57,221 bases of DNA from an uncultured Sulfurovum sp. (GTDB taxonomy: Bacteria > Campylobacterota > Campylobacteria > Campylobacterales > Sulfurovaceae), in NCBI GenBank assembly GCA_902727895.1, contig CACVAP010000002.1, positions 1 to 57,221 on the forward strand, read 5' to 3'. A program made the position numbers and the translations under genes. Shown here one piece after another: positions 1 to 9,969 of the stretch (its first letter is position 1; each line of letters starts with the position of its first letter). The notes under the pieces were generated by a model that was given only the letters and a program-made list of their open reading frames with translations, had not been told where the DNA came from and searched no databases.

Positions 1-3000
1 GCAGAAGAACCTAAATGAGTTTTACTATTTAGATTCATCCAAAGTGTAGGTGTTTTTGTGTTTACATCTATTTCATAAATAGCACCCAGTCCATCAGGAG
101 ATAAATCGGCATGTCTTCTAAGAAAAGCAGAAGCATAAAGTTTTTTAGTCGAACCATTATAAGCTTTACCCCATACTGTACCTACCTCTTTAGCAGATGC
201 TAATTCCATAAGAGCAGGTGTGTCATTTATAGTTCCTCTTTCACTATAGTCAAAAGCTACGACTGAAGCACCATTTCCAGCATCATTTCTGTTTCCTGAT
301 GGCATAATAGATGTTGCCACTAGTCCACAACTTTTTGGCTCAGTTGATGAATCATCATTAAGGATAGTACCAGTAGCTGTATCATTAGCTAGTGTTGCTC
401 CTTGAACATCTGAAAAGACAATAGTAAAGGTTTCATCTTCTTCAATCTCAGTATCTCCATTAATAGGAATTGATATGGTATATGTCTGTGAATTTATATC
501 AAAACTTGCTGGCACAACAGTACCAGTGCTAGTGTAATCACTAGGTGTTGTTGCATTTAGAGTTGAATCAACATTACTACCTGCAAATACTTGATAGTCA
601 AATGTTAGAGAACCAGTTGTTGCCTTATCTAATGAAACTGTAAAGTTTAGATTCTGAGTTCCTGAATCTCCTTCTGTGATTGTCTCATTGGCAATAGACA
701 TTGTTGGTTCTTCTCCAAAAGACTCTTCTCCTAAAACAAAGAATTTTGGATCAGCACTATTATTATTGTGTAGTCTAAATCCATAAATCTTCTTTGCTCC
801 AACATTAAAACATGAAGCTTTAATAACACCAATATTCTGATTTTGATAATAGTGATTGTTGTTGTCTTCTCCAGCTATGTAACCTGTGTCCCAAATCATA
901 TCACCATCTGTAAAATATAAAATACGTGAACCTACAATAACATTTCCATTGGCATCAAGAGGCTCAAGATGAAAACTACTATTTCCAGCTCTTTCAAGAA
1001 TTAAGAGGTAGTGGTTAGCATCTATCGGATAGTTTTTATATATAATATCCATAGAAGTAGGCGTGTCATTAGTCTCAAACCGTAGATAGTCTCTTATGTC
1101 AGTTGTTCCTAATACTTCTTCAACTTTATTTTTAAAGTTTGCATTAGTAGCATCGGTTTCAATGCCATTAATACTAGTATAATATAGACTTTTAGCACTG
1201 TCTGGAATATTGATGTTTTGAACTTCAAATCCTTGTGTTGCCGAATTATCTAAAAAAATATCATTTCCATCTACATTTAAGGTAACACTTTTTAAATATA
1301 CAGGAGTACTTTGTGCCCCATCATTTAAACCACCTTGTCTAGAAGCTGTTTGAATAACAGTTTTACCTTCTGTTTCCAGTACAACTTCTTTAATTGTTAG
1401 CATACCTGTACATGGTGCATCACAAGTTACTTCTGAACGGATATCTCCATTCCAATTTTTCTTAGCCTTTTCATTATCGTAAATACTTTGAATTTCACTT
1501 TCTTCTAGCTCAGTGTCAAATACTTTTAGTTCATCAAGTTGACCATTAAAGTAGTTAGGTGTTCCACCTGTATCTTCAATAACACCAATTTTGTTAAACA
1601 TATTTCCTACATCACCAGTTTCAGAAATGTTACTGTTTTCTAAGTTACCATTGATGAAGACTTGACATTTCCCCGTTGTTGAATTACGTGTTAATACAAC
1701 ATGATGCCAGCTATCATTATTTATTACAGTTGTTGATTTAGCTCCAGCAGTATTTCCTTTAAGAAGACCAATATGTCCTGAACCATCAATCCAACCCCAA
1801 AATATATCATCACCTCCACCAGCTTCTTCAACTCCTAAAATACCAGGAGCACTCCACATGGTGTTGTTTCCTGTTTGTGTTGTTTTAATCCAGAAACTAA
1901 GTGAAGAAGTTGTTTTAAGTGAGTCATATATATTATCTTTAGTAATGTACGCGTCAGTTCCATTAAAAAGACCACTACGGTTAATTTGAGCTATATCATT
2001 TGTAGTAGCTGCTGAAGCAGTCCCATGAAAGTTATTTGAAGTACTATCTTTTACTTCTCCTGCTGTACCATCCCAATCACATTCATCAAAACGGTATTCT
2101 GCTACAGGTATTGATTCAAAAGACTCTTCTCCTACAACATAAAACTTAGAATCTGCTCCTTTAGTACAGTATCTAAATCCATATACTTTTTCGTCACCAA
2201 CATTAAACTGACTAAGCTTTACAATTCCAAAATATTGTGCCTGTGCTTCTGAACCTGTTGTTCCACCTTCATAGTCAGTATTCCATTGGCTATCTCGATT
2301 TGAAGAACTGTCATTAAACTTTAACCGTAATGCACCTTCTATTGGATCTCCATTAATATCAAGAGGTAATAGAGAAAACGGGCTGTTTCCATACCTCTCT
2401 TGAAAAAGTACATAGTCATCTTTATCAACGGTATAATTAGTATACATCATGTCAAACATACGAAAATAATGACTTTCATCATTATTCGTTAAGTAATCAC
2501 GTATATCTGTAGTACTTAGTACCTCATTTACTTTACTTATGTAATCACTTTCACTGTCTATGTACCTTGTAAATAAACCGTTTTGGTAGGCTGTAATAGT
2601 ATCTTGGTTATAAGTATCACTTGGTATATTAAGGTTTTTAATTTCAATATTTGTAGTTGCAAACTGGTTTAATAAAATATCTGTCCCATTATTGTTGATT
2701 GTAATACTTTTTATATTTACTGCTTCATTAGAACCCGAATCGTTTAAACCACCTTGTCCTGAATAAGTTTGTGTAACTGTTGTCCCTTCTGTTTCTAATA
2801 CAACTTTTTTTATAGGAAGAGAATCAACTGCTAGATTATTATCATTACTATCACATGCTGGAATGGGTTGTACTACTGCTGCACCTGAACATCTTGCTCC
2901 ATCTCCATGGTTACTATTCCCAATGGTTGAGAAATAAGTCATGTTAATAGAACCACCTAGATGTGGCGTTGCTATTTTATGAATATCTCCATATCTAGAG

Positions 3001-3854
3001 TGGTGTGCATAAAGATTACCGTCTTTGTCAAAGAAGACAGAGACAACATTTCCTTGACTTGGTAAGTTTAAGCTTCCAAGGTTTGTAAGACTACCTGTGT
3101 TTTGGTTTATTTTAATAAGATTATTATCGAAGTCAACAGCATAGAGTAAGTTGTCAATAGGAGAAAAAGCAAAATCTGATATGTACATGTCTTGTGAAAC
3201 ATTGATGCTTGGAAGGGCTGTTAAATAGTTAGCTGATAATGGGTTAAGATCAACACGATAAATAGTTTTACTATCATAAATGGTCGCTAAGTGTAAGATA
3301 CCACCAACTGAAACATCACCTATATGATAAGTTGGTTTATTAGCGTCGTCAGCAGGTGCAAAACTAGGTAGTCCAGGAATGTCATAGGAAGCGACCTTAT
3401 AATCACTACCTACTTTAACAACTTTATAGTTACCTCTGTCATATCCCCAAATAAAGTTATCTACGACATTGTATCCAATGGCATTGATATTACCTGAGTT
3501 AATGTTTGATTGTGTAGAAGTTTTTGTTCCTGTGCTTAAGTCAAAACCATGAGAATCAGTTTGTGCATTGTAAGCAGAACTACTAAAAACATAGGCATCT
3601 GTAGTACAAGTAAAAGGAGTAGGCTCTATTACAATACTTGCAGACCTTGAAGAATATGAGACACTTTGTAAAGAGTCTGAAGAATATGAAAGTTCAGGGG
3701 AATCATATGAGACACTTACTGCTGAATCAGATACAGGAGCTAAGGTACTTTCTTCAGAGGAAGAGAAACTAATTACTTTTCCTTCTGATGTTGTGTATGA
3801 AAATAAAAACAGCGTAGATAGGAAGACAAGTAATAAAATTCTAATTAAGTACAT
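1..3854 (-). CDS. Large secreted surface protein with propeller, LamG and Calx-beta modules (C-terminus outside window)
   Basis: Open from ATG at 3854 to the window edge, about 1284 codons with no stop. A hydrophobic signal peptide (starts MYLIRILLLVFLSTLFLFSY) is followed by a Ser-rich stretch. Then come a beta-propeller-like region resembling DUF6923 (about residues 80-330), a first copy of an approximately 230-residue domain (nt about 2112-2822), a LamG/concanavalin-like module (nt about 1500-2100), a second copy of the 230-residue domain (nt about 709-1402), and a Calx-beta unit (nt about 350-690) ending in the usual INGDTEIEEDETF and ILNDD signatures. The last visible part resembles the repeat regions of SdrD/DUF11-type adhesins. 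Signal peptide and modules point to an exported, possibly adhesive protein; its ligand is unknown. It lies 154 bp downstream of another giant protein sharing the propeller and LamG modules. Confidence 0.8.
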   Translation of the reverse strand, partial: MYLIRILLLVFLSTLFLFSYTTSEGKVISFSSSEESTLAPVSDSAVSVSYDSPELSYSSDSLQSVSYSSRSASIVIEPTPFTCTTDAYVFSSSAYNAQTDSHGFDLSTGTKTSTQSNINSGNINAIGYNVVDNFIWGYDRGNYKVVKVGSDYKVASYDIPGLPSFAPADDANKPTYHIGDVSVGGILHLATIYDSKTIYRVDLNPLSANYLTALPSINVSQDMYISDFAFSPIDNLLYAVDFDNNLIKINQNTGSLTNLGSLNLPSQGNVVSVFFDKDGNLYAHHSRYGDIHKIATPHLGGSINMTYFSTIGNSNHGDGARCSGAAVVQPIPACDSNDNNLAVDSLPIKKVVLETEGTTVTQTYSGQGGLNDSGSNEAVNIKSITINNNGTDILLNQFATTNIEIKNLNIPSDTYNQDTITAYQNGLFTRYIDSESDYISKVNEVLSTTDIRDYLTNNDESHYFRMFDMMYTNYTVDKDDYVLFQERYGNSPFSLLPLDINGDPIEGALRLKFNDSSSNRDSQWNTDYEGGTTGSEAQAQYFGIVKLSQFNVGDEKVYGFRYCTKGADSKFYVVGEESFESIPVAEYRFDECDWDGTAGEVKDSTSNNFHGTASAATTNDIAQINRSGLFNGTDAYITKDNIYDSLKTTSSLSFWIKTTQTGNNTMWSAPGILGVEEAGGGDDIFWGWIDGSGHIGLLKGNTAGAKSTTVINNDSWHHVVLTRNSTTGKCQVFINGNLENSNISETGDVGNMFNKIGVIEDTGGTPNYFNGQLDELKVFDTELEESEIQSIYDNEKAKKNWNGDIRSEVTCDAPCTGMLTIKEVVLETEGKTVIQTASRQGGLNDGAQSTPVYLKSVTLNVDGNDIFLDNSATQGFEVQNINIPDSAKSLYYTSINGIETDATNANFKNKVEEVLGTTDIRDYLRFETNDTPTSMDIIYKNYPIDANHYLLILERAGNSSFHLEPLDANGNVIVGSRILYFTDGDMIWDTGYIAGEDNNNHYYQNQNIGVIKASCFNVGAKKIYGFRLHNNNSADPKFFVLGEESFGEEPTMSIANETITEGDSGTQNLNFTVSLDKATTGSLTFDYQVFAGSNVDSTLNATTPSDYTSTGTVVPASFDINSQTYTISIPINGDTEIEEDETFTIVFSDVQGATLANDTATGTILNDDSSTEPKSCGLVATSIMPSGNRNDAGNGASVVAFDYSERGTINDTPALMELASAKEVGTVWGKAYNGSTKKLYASAFLRRHADLSPDGLGAIYEIDVNTKTPTLWMNLNSKTHLGSS

Positions 3855-4008
3855 AATTAAATCCTAATTTTAAAGTATAATTAATAGTAGGATATTGCAT
3901 ATATACTTAATTAAAGATTAAAATAAATATTTAAATTTTTATTTAAGTTTTTATTAAATATTTTTTAATATTTTTTAATAATCTTTAATTAGTCATTTAT
4001 AAATTATG
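3855..4008. repeat. AT-rich spacer with a 13-bp inverted repeat
   Basis: The spacer between the two giant surface genes is almost pure A/T. The arms TAATTAAAGATTA (3908-3920) and TAATCTTTAATTA (3979-3991) are perfect reverse complements separated by 58 nt that also hold T- and A-rich tracts. On the minus strand this follows the stop of the upstream gene, so it could act as a loose terminator. At this base composition such a repeat may also arise by chance. Confidence 0.4.
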
Positions 4009-7000
4009 TTACCAATCTATCTTAGATGTTTGACCCTCATTAGCTTGATTGTTAATAATATTACCTGTTTGTCCGATTCCTGTAAGTGAAGATGAATCTT
4101 GATTACTACAGCCTACGCTATAGCTTGGATGACCAGCATTTGCTATATCGTCACTATAGAGTAAAGAGCTTTCAGGGATAACCCTAACAGTGACTTTATG
4201 ATTTAGACTGGGACAATTATTATTGAAAGTTGTTGTAACCACGCTATTTCTTCCTGTTGTGAAAGTAACATTACTATCAGGTGCTACGCTAACAAGGGCT
4301 ATGTCATTTGGTACAAGTGTTCTAACAACTCCATCGCTATTTGTATTGTGATTGGTAGAAATATACCAGCCATCCATGACATTTGAAAGACCTGTTGTAT
4401 CTGTATTTTCATGAATACCAGTATCTTTACAGTAGTCAATGGCAGCATTACAAAAGATATCAACATTTAGAGGGGTACTAATAATTGGACTTTGATTAGC
4501 AAATATTTTTGGATAGTTTTTCATATCTGGAGAGACTTGTGAAAAATAAAAGTTACGTATGCTATTGTTCAAATCTTGTAATCCATTTGGAATATAGTTG
4601 GGTGAGACAAGACCTTCTGCTGTTGAATATGAGGGACTAGATTCAGCAAATAAGTTCTGAAATGTTATTTGAACAGGGTTAATTGGGAGAGAGAGATGTT
4701 TTTCTATATTGTATCTTAAGTCTAAAAAACTTGTTCCATTGTTATCGTTTAAAAACTTATCAGCTGAAATATTTAAAGGTGTGCTTATATCTTGGATACT
4801 AGTAAAAGTCGCAAGGTTAAAAGCTTCGTTATTAAAACGAGCCATACGTGTTATGTCTACATCGACGCGACTTCTTGTAGCATGTATAGCTGTTTGAATA
4901 TTCGTTAGCCCATCATCTGTTAACATACTTGAGATTGGTGTGAGTGTGACTTCTTGAGCAAAACAGCCATTTGTAAAGTTCTTTGTCGTGAAGTCGTTTT
5001 CACTTTTAGCTGTAATAGAACCATCAAATTGTAGAGACACATTATGGTCATCTACTGTTACATTTGACATATAAATAAAGTCATCATGTCCCGAACTTGG
5101 AAGGTTATTCATGGTGAAATCAACATCAAAATGGTGTGGATAAAAAGAAAGGTTTACATCAGAGATAGTTTCAATATCACATCCTGAAGGACTATTTGGA
5201 GTAGCTGAAAGATTGCTTTGGTTTGGGGTACATTGACCTTCATCAGCATCTACTTTAGTCCAAGTTGTGTCTTTTAGTTTTAAAATATACTTACCCACAT
5301 CCTCTTGTGTAAAGTTTAAATCGTTAAATTTACCATCTGTAAAGTTTGTGTTAATCGTTAGGTTACTTTCATTAGCACATGTTCCTGTGCTTGGGTCAAA
5401 GGCTAATTCTCCTACAAAGTTGGCATCATAGCCTTTTGCAGCATCATAATTATTGCTAGGGTATTGCGTCGCAATAACAGTTAAGTTATAATCATATCCA
5501 GCTGCAACTCTTAGTCTTGCGTTATCTATGTTTTCCTTTCGTATGATAGCCTTGTCAGCAATACTGATATAAAAGTCTTCAGGACGAATGGAAAAGTTGT
5601 CTCTTGCTGAAACAAGTTTAATTTGATTAGTAGAAGCTAAAGTATTGAAGCACTGCTCATAGTCTGCACTTGGGCAGGGTGCTTGAATTATTCCATCACT
5701 GCCATCACTGGCATAAGATATTCTAAATTCTACATCTTTATAGGCAGATAATTTGTTAAGATCAGTAGTCGAACCCATACTTTGTCTGTGTGTAGGTGAT
5801 ACAGATGAAAAATGTCCATAATAGGGAAGCATTTCAGAGATTGAGTTATTTGTTTCATTATTATAAAGTTCTATTTTAAAAGTTACATCTATCGCATCTT
5901 TAATAGCAGAGAAATCTTCTTCATAAAAGACAATCGAGTAGTCAAAATCACGTCCTACAAATTGGGTATACCAAGCATTCCGTTCATCACTATTAAGTGT
6001 TGGAATAAGGTGACTGTTAGTTCTCTCTATGTTAAATATACCTTTTAAAACATCAGAACCAAATTGGACAGCATAGTCTTCAACCTCACCATCATTAGCT
6101 GCTTGTGTGGGTGTAAGTGTTGCTGTTGAGGAGTATCTGAAACGCATGTAGGTTGTGGTGTTACTTGTTAAGCCAGCTGGGACGTTTACAGAGATAGTAT
6201 GTGTTCCCGTTGTTAGGTAACGAGCTGTGACTATTTTTTCTCCTAGATCATCAAAGTCACCATCTATATTAAAATCAATCCAAGTATTTAAATACGCACT
6301 TTTAGGAACAGTAATTTGTAAATTAGTTATGGTACTTAAAGCTAAAAATTGACCATTTAAATCACTTCCATCAACTAAAGTAACTCCATCTTCATCATCC
6401 ATACCATCAAGGTCATCTCCATCAGCATTGTTGCTATGAAATGTAAGTGTATCGTGGTCTATGTTTGTTCCCATAAAAATACCATTGGCAAGGTTATGTC
6501 TAGCCATTCCATAAGAGGCAGGGGCATCTCCATAATCATTAAAAACCAGAGCAGCGTTAATACAATTGGCACCATCATTAAAGGTGGCAGATTGTGAGTT
6601 TGACACTAAGTTTTTATTACCTGTTAGTAAGTCAAATTCAAAAAATCCATTACCATTACTGTCATTGGCAAAGAATCGACCGTTCATATCAGAGAAAGAG
6701 GAGTCAAACTCGTAGCCGATATGGTCAGAACCTATTGCAGTAGTAGTTCCATCTCTTACATCTATTTTTGTTAATTTACCATCTCGATCAACTCCATGCA
6801 AAAAAGTATTGTCTGGAATAGCATCGTTAACATTTTTATAGAATGAGAAATCTTGAATGGCTACTGCTTGTGAAAGTGTTATTATCGTTACTGATTTGTC
6901 TGAGAGTCTTATTTTGTAAATCTCTATTTGTTTACTGTTTCTTCCTGTGACATAGTAGTACCCGTCAGCAATAGCCCCAGCGTAGAGTTGCTTGGTGGTA

Positions 7001-9798
7001 AATCTACTTGGTAGCCCAGGAATGGTTCCTAAATTTGTTGCTAGTGACCCTCTACTTATTTGAATTAATTCGTTATGATAAAGTCCATAAATATAATTGT
7101 CATCAGGATTATAAGCTGTTGCATTGTAGAGTTCAGCTGCACCTGTACTTTCTATGACTTCAAAGTTAAAAGGGTTTTGGGCTGTATTCACTCTGTGCAA
7201 CCACATTCTTCCTGTTGCACCTGTAATTCTGTTTGTGCTACTTGAAATATACATATTGCTGTCACAAGTAAAAGGGTCACTGTCTACATAACAACCACAA
7301 TCCCTAGTTGTTCCATCTATATTTTTGTTGTTAGTAGTATTTTGGTAAAGATTGTCTATTTGAATGGTATTCATTTGTCCATCAAAAATATAAAATTCAT
7401 CATAATATCCTGAAAGGGTTGCCATACTGAGGTTATCTGAAATAGTTTTAATTCCACCAGTATAAGCATGGCTACCTTTTTCAATACCATTAACATAAAG
7501 TTTCATTCCTTGTGTACCAAAAGTAAGGGCTACATGTATCCATTGGGTATCTAAATCACCTCCGTCACTGTTAGTAAAAAAGACTTCTTGGGTGTCAATA
7601 ACATTTCCATCTAAATTAACTTTAAGACTTCCTTGGTTAGAGTTTCCTCCTACACGAACAACTTCTATGCTTAAAGCACCTTTTTGGAACATCCAAGAGT
7701 TTGAAGACCAAACATTATGATGATCATATAGAAGCATAGAAAAAGTTCCGTTATCTACTTCATAGGCAGAATGATGAGGTATAACAGCTGTACCATTTAG
7801 ACCATTTAAAGAAGTACACATGTAAGCTTTTCCATCATTTGAAACAACACTTGGGGTTCCACTTGATACATCGTTTCCAATACTAGAATGGTCAATCTTC
7901 CATTCATCAGCACCACAATCATCGAACTTAAATTCTCCAATGTTATTAATGACTTGATTGGTAGCATCATCATTTAAAATAACACCTTTCGCACTAATTA
8001 TAGTGTTGTTAAGTTTTAACTTTTCAGAAGCATTTGAAATTGTAAGATTAAAGTCTTCATTAGCCTCTATATTTGTATCACCATTGATTGTAACAGGAAG
8101 ACTTATCGTTCGTTCTCCTCCTACAAAAGTATGGGTTTGAGTATTTATGGCAAGGTAGTCACTGTCCATAGTTGATGCTGAGCCATTTACAGTCATATAG
8201 TCAAATGTTGAACCAGCTATGGCTGCTTGGTCTAGTTGAAGGCTAAAGTTTAAATCATTTGTACCAGTGTTTCCTTCTACCATAGAAAAAGAACTTAAAT
8301 CAAAGCTTAGTTTAGGGTAAGACCCATCATCATTTAAAATGTGACCCTTAGCTGTATGTCCATGAATAACAATGTTTTGTTCATTTTGGAATTTTAAATA
8401 AAAGGTTTCATCATTTTCTATTTTAGTATCACCATTAATAGTAATGGGGATGTTAATGTCACGTGTTCCTACTGGAATGTTGTAGGTTGTTATGTTGAGT
8501 TCTTGGTAGTCATTGTCTGAAGCTAAGGCATCATCATCTTGGGTGTAATACTCAAATGAACTTCCTGCAATGGCATCTGCATCCAAAGTAAAATTAAAAT
8601 TGAGTATTTTTGTACTTGTATTTCCCTCAACAATAGAAAGGTCACTTGTTGAAAAGTCAATAGCAGGGTAACTACCATCATCATTAATAATTTCAGCTTC
8701 AGAATCAACATCTATAATATAGGTACTACCCGAAATAAACATTTTAAGATTTTCATCAGGCTCAATAACATCGTCACCAATAATGGGTACAGATATAATT
8801 TTTTCTCTATCACCTAAATTAAAAGTGACAGAACCAGAAGTTGCTGTATAGTCTGAAACAGCTGTAGCAGAAGGACTAGAACCATCTTGTGTTGTATAAT
8901 CAATGGTTAAGGGTGTTGCAGAAGGGTAATCTTTTGTTAAAAATATTTTAAATTCCATCTGGTTATTATCACCAACGTTTCCTTCTTGGACATCGGTACT
9001 GCTAATGTCAACTTGAATTCCATCATCATCATTAATATAAATTAAAGCTTCACTATCGGTAAGGGTTCCAGTAGAGATAGAGTCAATAACAACTTTAAAA
9101 TCTTTGAGAAGTTCAGGTGTTATATCACCTGTAATAGTAATAGGAATCACAGCATTGTTACTATTGACAGGTACAGTTACACTTCCACTTGAAGCTACGT
9201 AGTCTGTTCCAGCTAAAGCACTGTTGTCTTCTGTATGATAGTTTACTGTTACTTCAGAAGAAACATTTTTGTTAAAGTAAGCAACCATAGATAGCACTTG
9301 ATTACTATCAGTTTCGGTAACACCACGGTCAGCAAAACTAGTAAGTTCTAAAATCTGAGTGTCATCATCATCAATATAAACATAAGCACTAGAATCATTC
9401 AAGAAATAACCAGTTGTTGTATTGCCAATATTGACAAAAAAGTATTCACTAGGTTCATAAGTAGCATCATCTAAAATAGCTATGGAGAGAGTTTGACTGG
9501 TACTAGAAGCAGCTCTGACTGGAGCGTCACATTCTCCATAAAAAGTAACCACACCACTTTTAGTTGTATAGTCATCTCCTGCTAGGGCAGAACCGTTTGC
9601 TGTGTTGTAGTTTACAATAACTTCATCACAATAGTCAGCTTCTTCACTAAGTGTAATACTAAAAGACACTACAGCAGCATTCTCTTGTACGTTGGGTGCA
9701 TTGTTAATATTAATTTGAATGTCAGCACCATCAGCCAGTAAGAGATTCGTGCAAGATAAAGTGAATAGAAGCAATAGTTTTATAAATTTGATTAACAT
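4009..9798 (-). CDS. 1929-residue secreted protein: Calx-beta repeats, LamG, propeller-like, GEVED and a DUF6701-like C-terminus
   Basis: A signal peptide (residues 1 to about 23) precedes five Calx-beta units (about 25-620), each ending in an acidic I(N/Y)DDD motif. These are followed by a LamG-like module (about 621-828), a propeller-like region resembling DUF6923 (about 836-1081), a GEVED-containing segment (about 1086-1246, from NDYGDAPASYG to DGEVEDYAVQ), and a long Cys-containing C-terminus. The C-terminus includes an IRPEDFYIS segment reminiscent of DUF6701, the region found in MSHA-pilus MshQ-type proteins. Calx-beta modules commonly bind calcium, so extracellular calcium-dependent adhesion is a reasonable inference but unproven. 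No LPXTG or PEP-CTERM sorting signal is visible at the C-terminus. The protein shares two modules with the downstream partial gene, which suggests an ancient duplication or a surface locus. The DUF assignments are from memory of the motifs. Confidence 0.85.
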   Translation of the reverse strand: MLIKFIKLLLLFTLSCTNLLLADGADIQININNAPNVQENAAVVSFSITLSEEADYCDEVIVNYNTANGSALAGDDYTTKSGVVTFYGECDAPVRAASSTSQTLSIAILDDATYEPSEYFFVNIGNTTTGYFLNDSSAYVYIDDDDTQILELTSFADRGVTETDSNQVLSMVAYFNKNVSSEVTVNYHTEDNSALAGTDYVASSGSVTVPVNSNNAVIPITITGDITPELLKDFKVVIDSISTGTLTDSEALIYINDDDGIQVDISSTDVQEGNVGDNNQMEFKIFLTKDYPSATPLTIDYTTQDGSSPSATAVSDYTATSGSVTFNLGDREKIISVPIIGDDVIEPDENLKMFISGSTYIIDVDSEAEIINDDGSYPAIDFSTSDLSIVEGNTSTKILNFNFTLDADAIAGSSFEYYTQDDDALASDNDYQELNITTYNIPVGTRDINIPITINGDTKIENDETFYLKFQNEQNIVIHGHTAKGHILNDDGSYPKLSFDLSSFSMVEGNTGTNDLNFSLQLDQAAIAGSTFDYMTVNGSASTMDSDYLAINTQTHTFVGGERTISLPVTINGDTNIEANEDFNLTISNASEKLKLNNTIISAKGVILNDDATNQVINNIGEFKFDDCGADEWKIDHSSIGNDVSSGTPSVVSNDGKAYMCTSLNGLNGTAVIPHHSAYEVDNGTFSMLLYDHHNVWSSNSWMFQKGALSIEVVRVGGNSNQGSLKVNLDGNVIDTQEVFFTNSDGGDLDTQWIHVALTFGTQGMKLYVNGIEKGSHAYTGGIKTISDNLSMATLSGYYDEFYIFDGQMNTIQIDNLYQNTTNNKNIDGTTRDCGCYVDSDPFTCDSNMYISSSTNRITGATGRMWLHRVNTAQNPFNFEVIESTGAAELYNATAYNPDDNYIYGLYHNELIQISRGSLATNLGTIPGLPSRFTTKQLYAGAIADGYYYVTGRNSKQIEIYKIRLSDKSVTIITLSQAVAIQDFSFYKNVNDAIPDNTFLHGVDRDGKLTKIDVRDGTTTAIGSDHIGYEFDSSFSDMNGRFFANDSNGNGFFEFDLLTGNKNLVSNSQSATFNDGANCINAALVFNDYGDAPASYGMARHNLANGIFMGTNIDHDTLTFHSNNADGDDLDGMDDEDGVTLVDGSDLNGQFLALSTITNLQITVPKSAYLNTWIDFNIDGDFDDLGEKIVTARYLTTGTHTISVNVPAGLTSNTTTYMRFRYSSTATLTPTQAANDGEVEDYAVQFGSDVLKGIFNIERTNSHLIPTLNSDERNAWYTQFVGRDFDYSIVFYEEDFSAIKDAIDVTFKIELYNNETNNSISEMLPYYGHFSSVSPTHRQSMGSTTDLNKLSAYKDVEFRISYASDGSDGIIQAPCPSADYEQCFNTLASTNQIKLVSARDNFSIRPEDFYISIADKAIIRKENIDNARLRVAAGYDYNLTVIATQYPSNNYDAAKGYDANFVGELAFDPSTGTCANESNLTINTNFTDGKFNDLNFTQEDVGKYILKLKDTTWTKVDADEGQCTPNQSNLSATPNSPSGCDIETISDVNLSFYPHHFDVDFTMNNLPSSGHDDFIYMSNVTVDDHNVSLQFDGSITAKSENDFTTKNFTNGCFAQEVTLTPISSMLTDDGLTNIQTAIHATRSRVDVDITRMARFNNEAFNLATFTSIQDISTPLNISADKFLNDNNGTSFLDLRYNIEKHLSLPINPVQITFQNLFAESSPSYSTAEGLVSPNYIPNGLQDLNNSIRNFYFSQVSPDMKNYPKIFANQSPIISTPLNVDIFCNAAIDYCKDTGIHENTDTTGLSNVMDGWYISTNHNTNSDGVVRTLVPNDIALVSVAPDSNVTFTTGRNSVVTTTFNNNCPSLNHKVTVRVIPESSLLYSDDIANAGHPSYSVGCSNQDSSSLTGIGQTGNIINNQANEGQTSKIDW

Positions 9799-9919
9799 AA
9801 TTGACTTTCGATAATTAATTTTTTATATAATATCATTTTTAAATTAAAAATATATATTTATTGTTTAAATTTAATTTAATTTTTACTTATCAATCTCTTT
9901 AAGGCTGAATATAGCAATC

Positions 9920-9942
9920 TATAATGGATTTTGAGGTATGAT
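9920..9942 (+). promoter_or_regulatory. Candidate -10 elements for bamD-lon
   Basis: TATAAT at 9920-9925 and TATGAT at 9937-9942 lie 45 and 28 nt before the bamD start. No clear -35 box is present, which is normal for Campylobacterota sigma-70 promoters. Either element could serve. Confidence 0.4.
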
Positions 9943-9969
9943 ATTTTAAAATTTTAGATAAGGTTCATA

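Noticed and set aside
3855..4008. Replication origin or DnaA-box cluster in the AT-rich spacer
   Set aside because: No DnaA-box-like TTATNCACA sequences and no dnaA/dnaN genes nearby; low complexity alone explains it.
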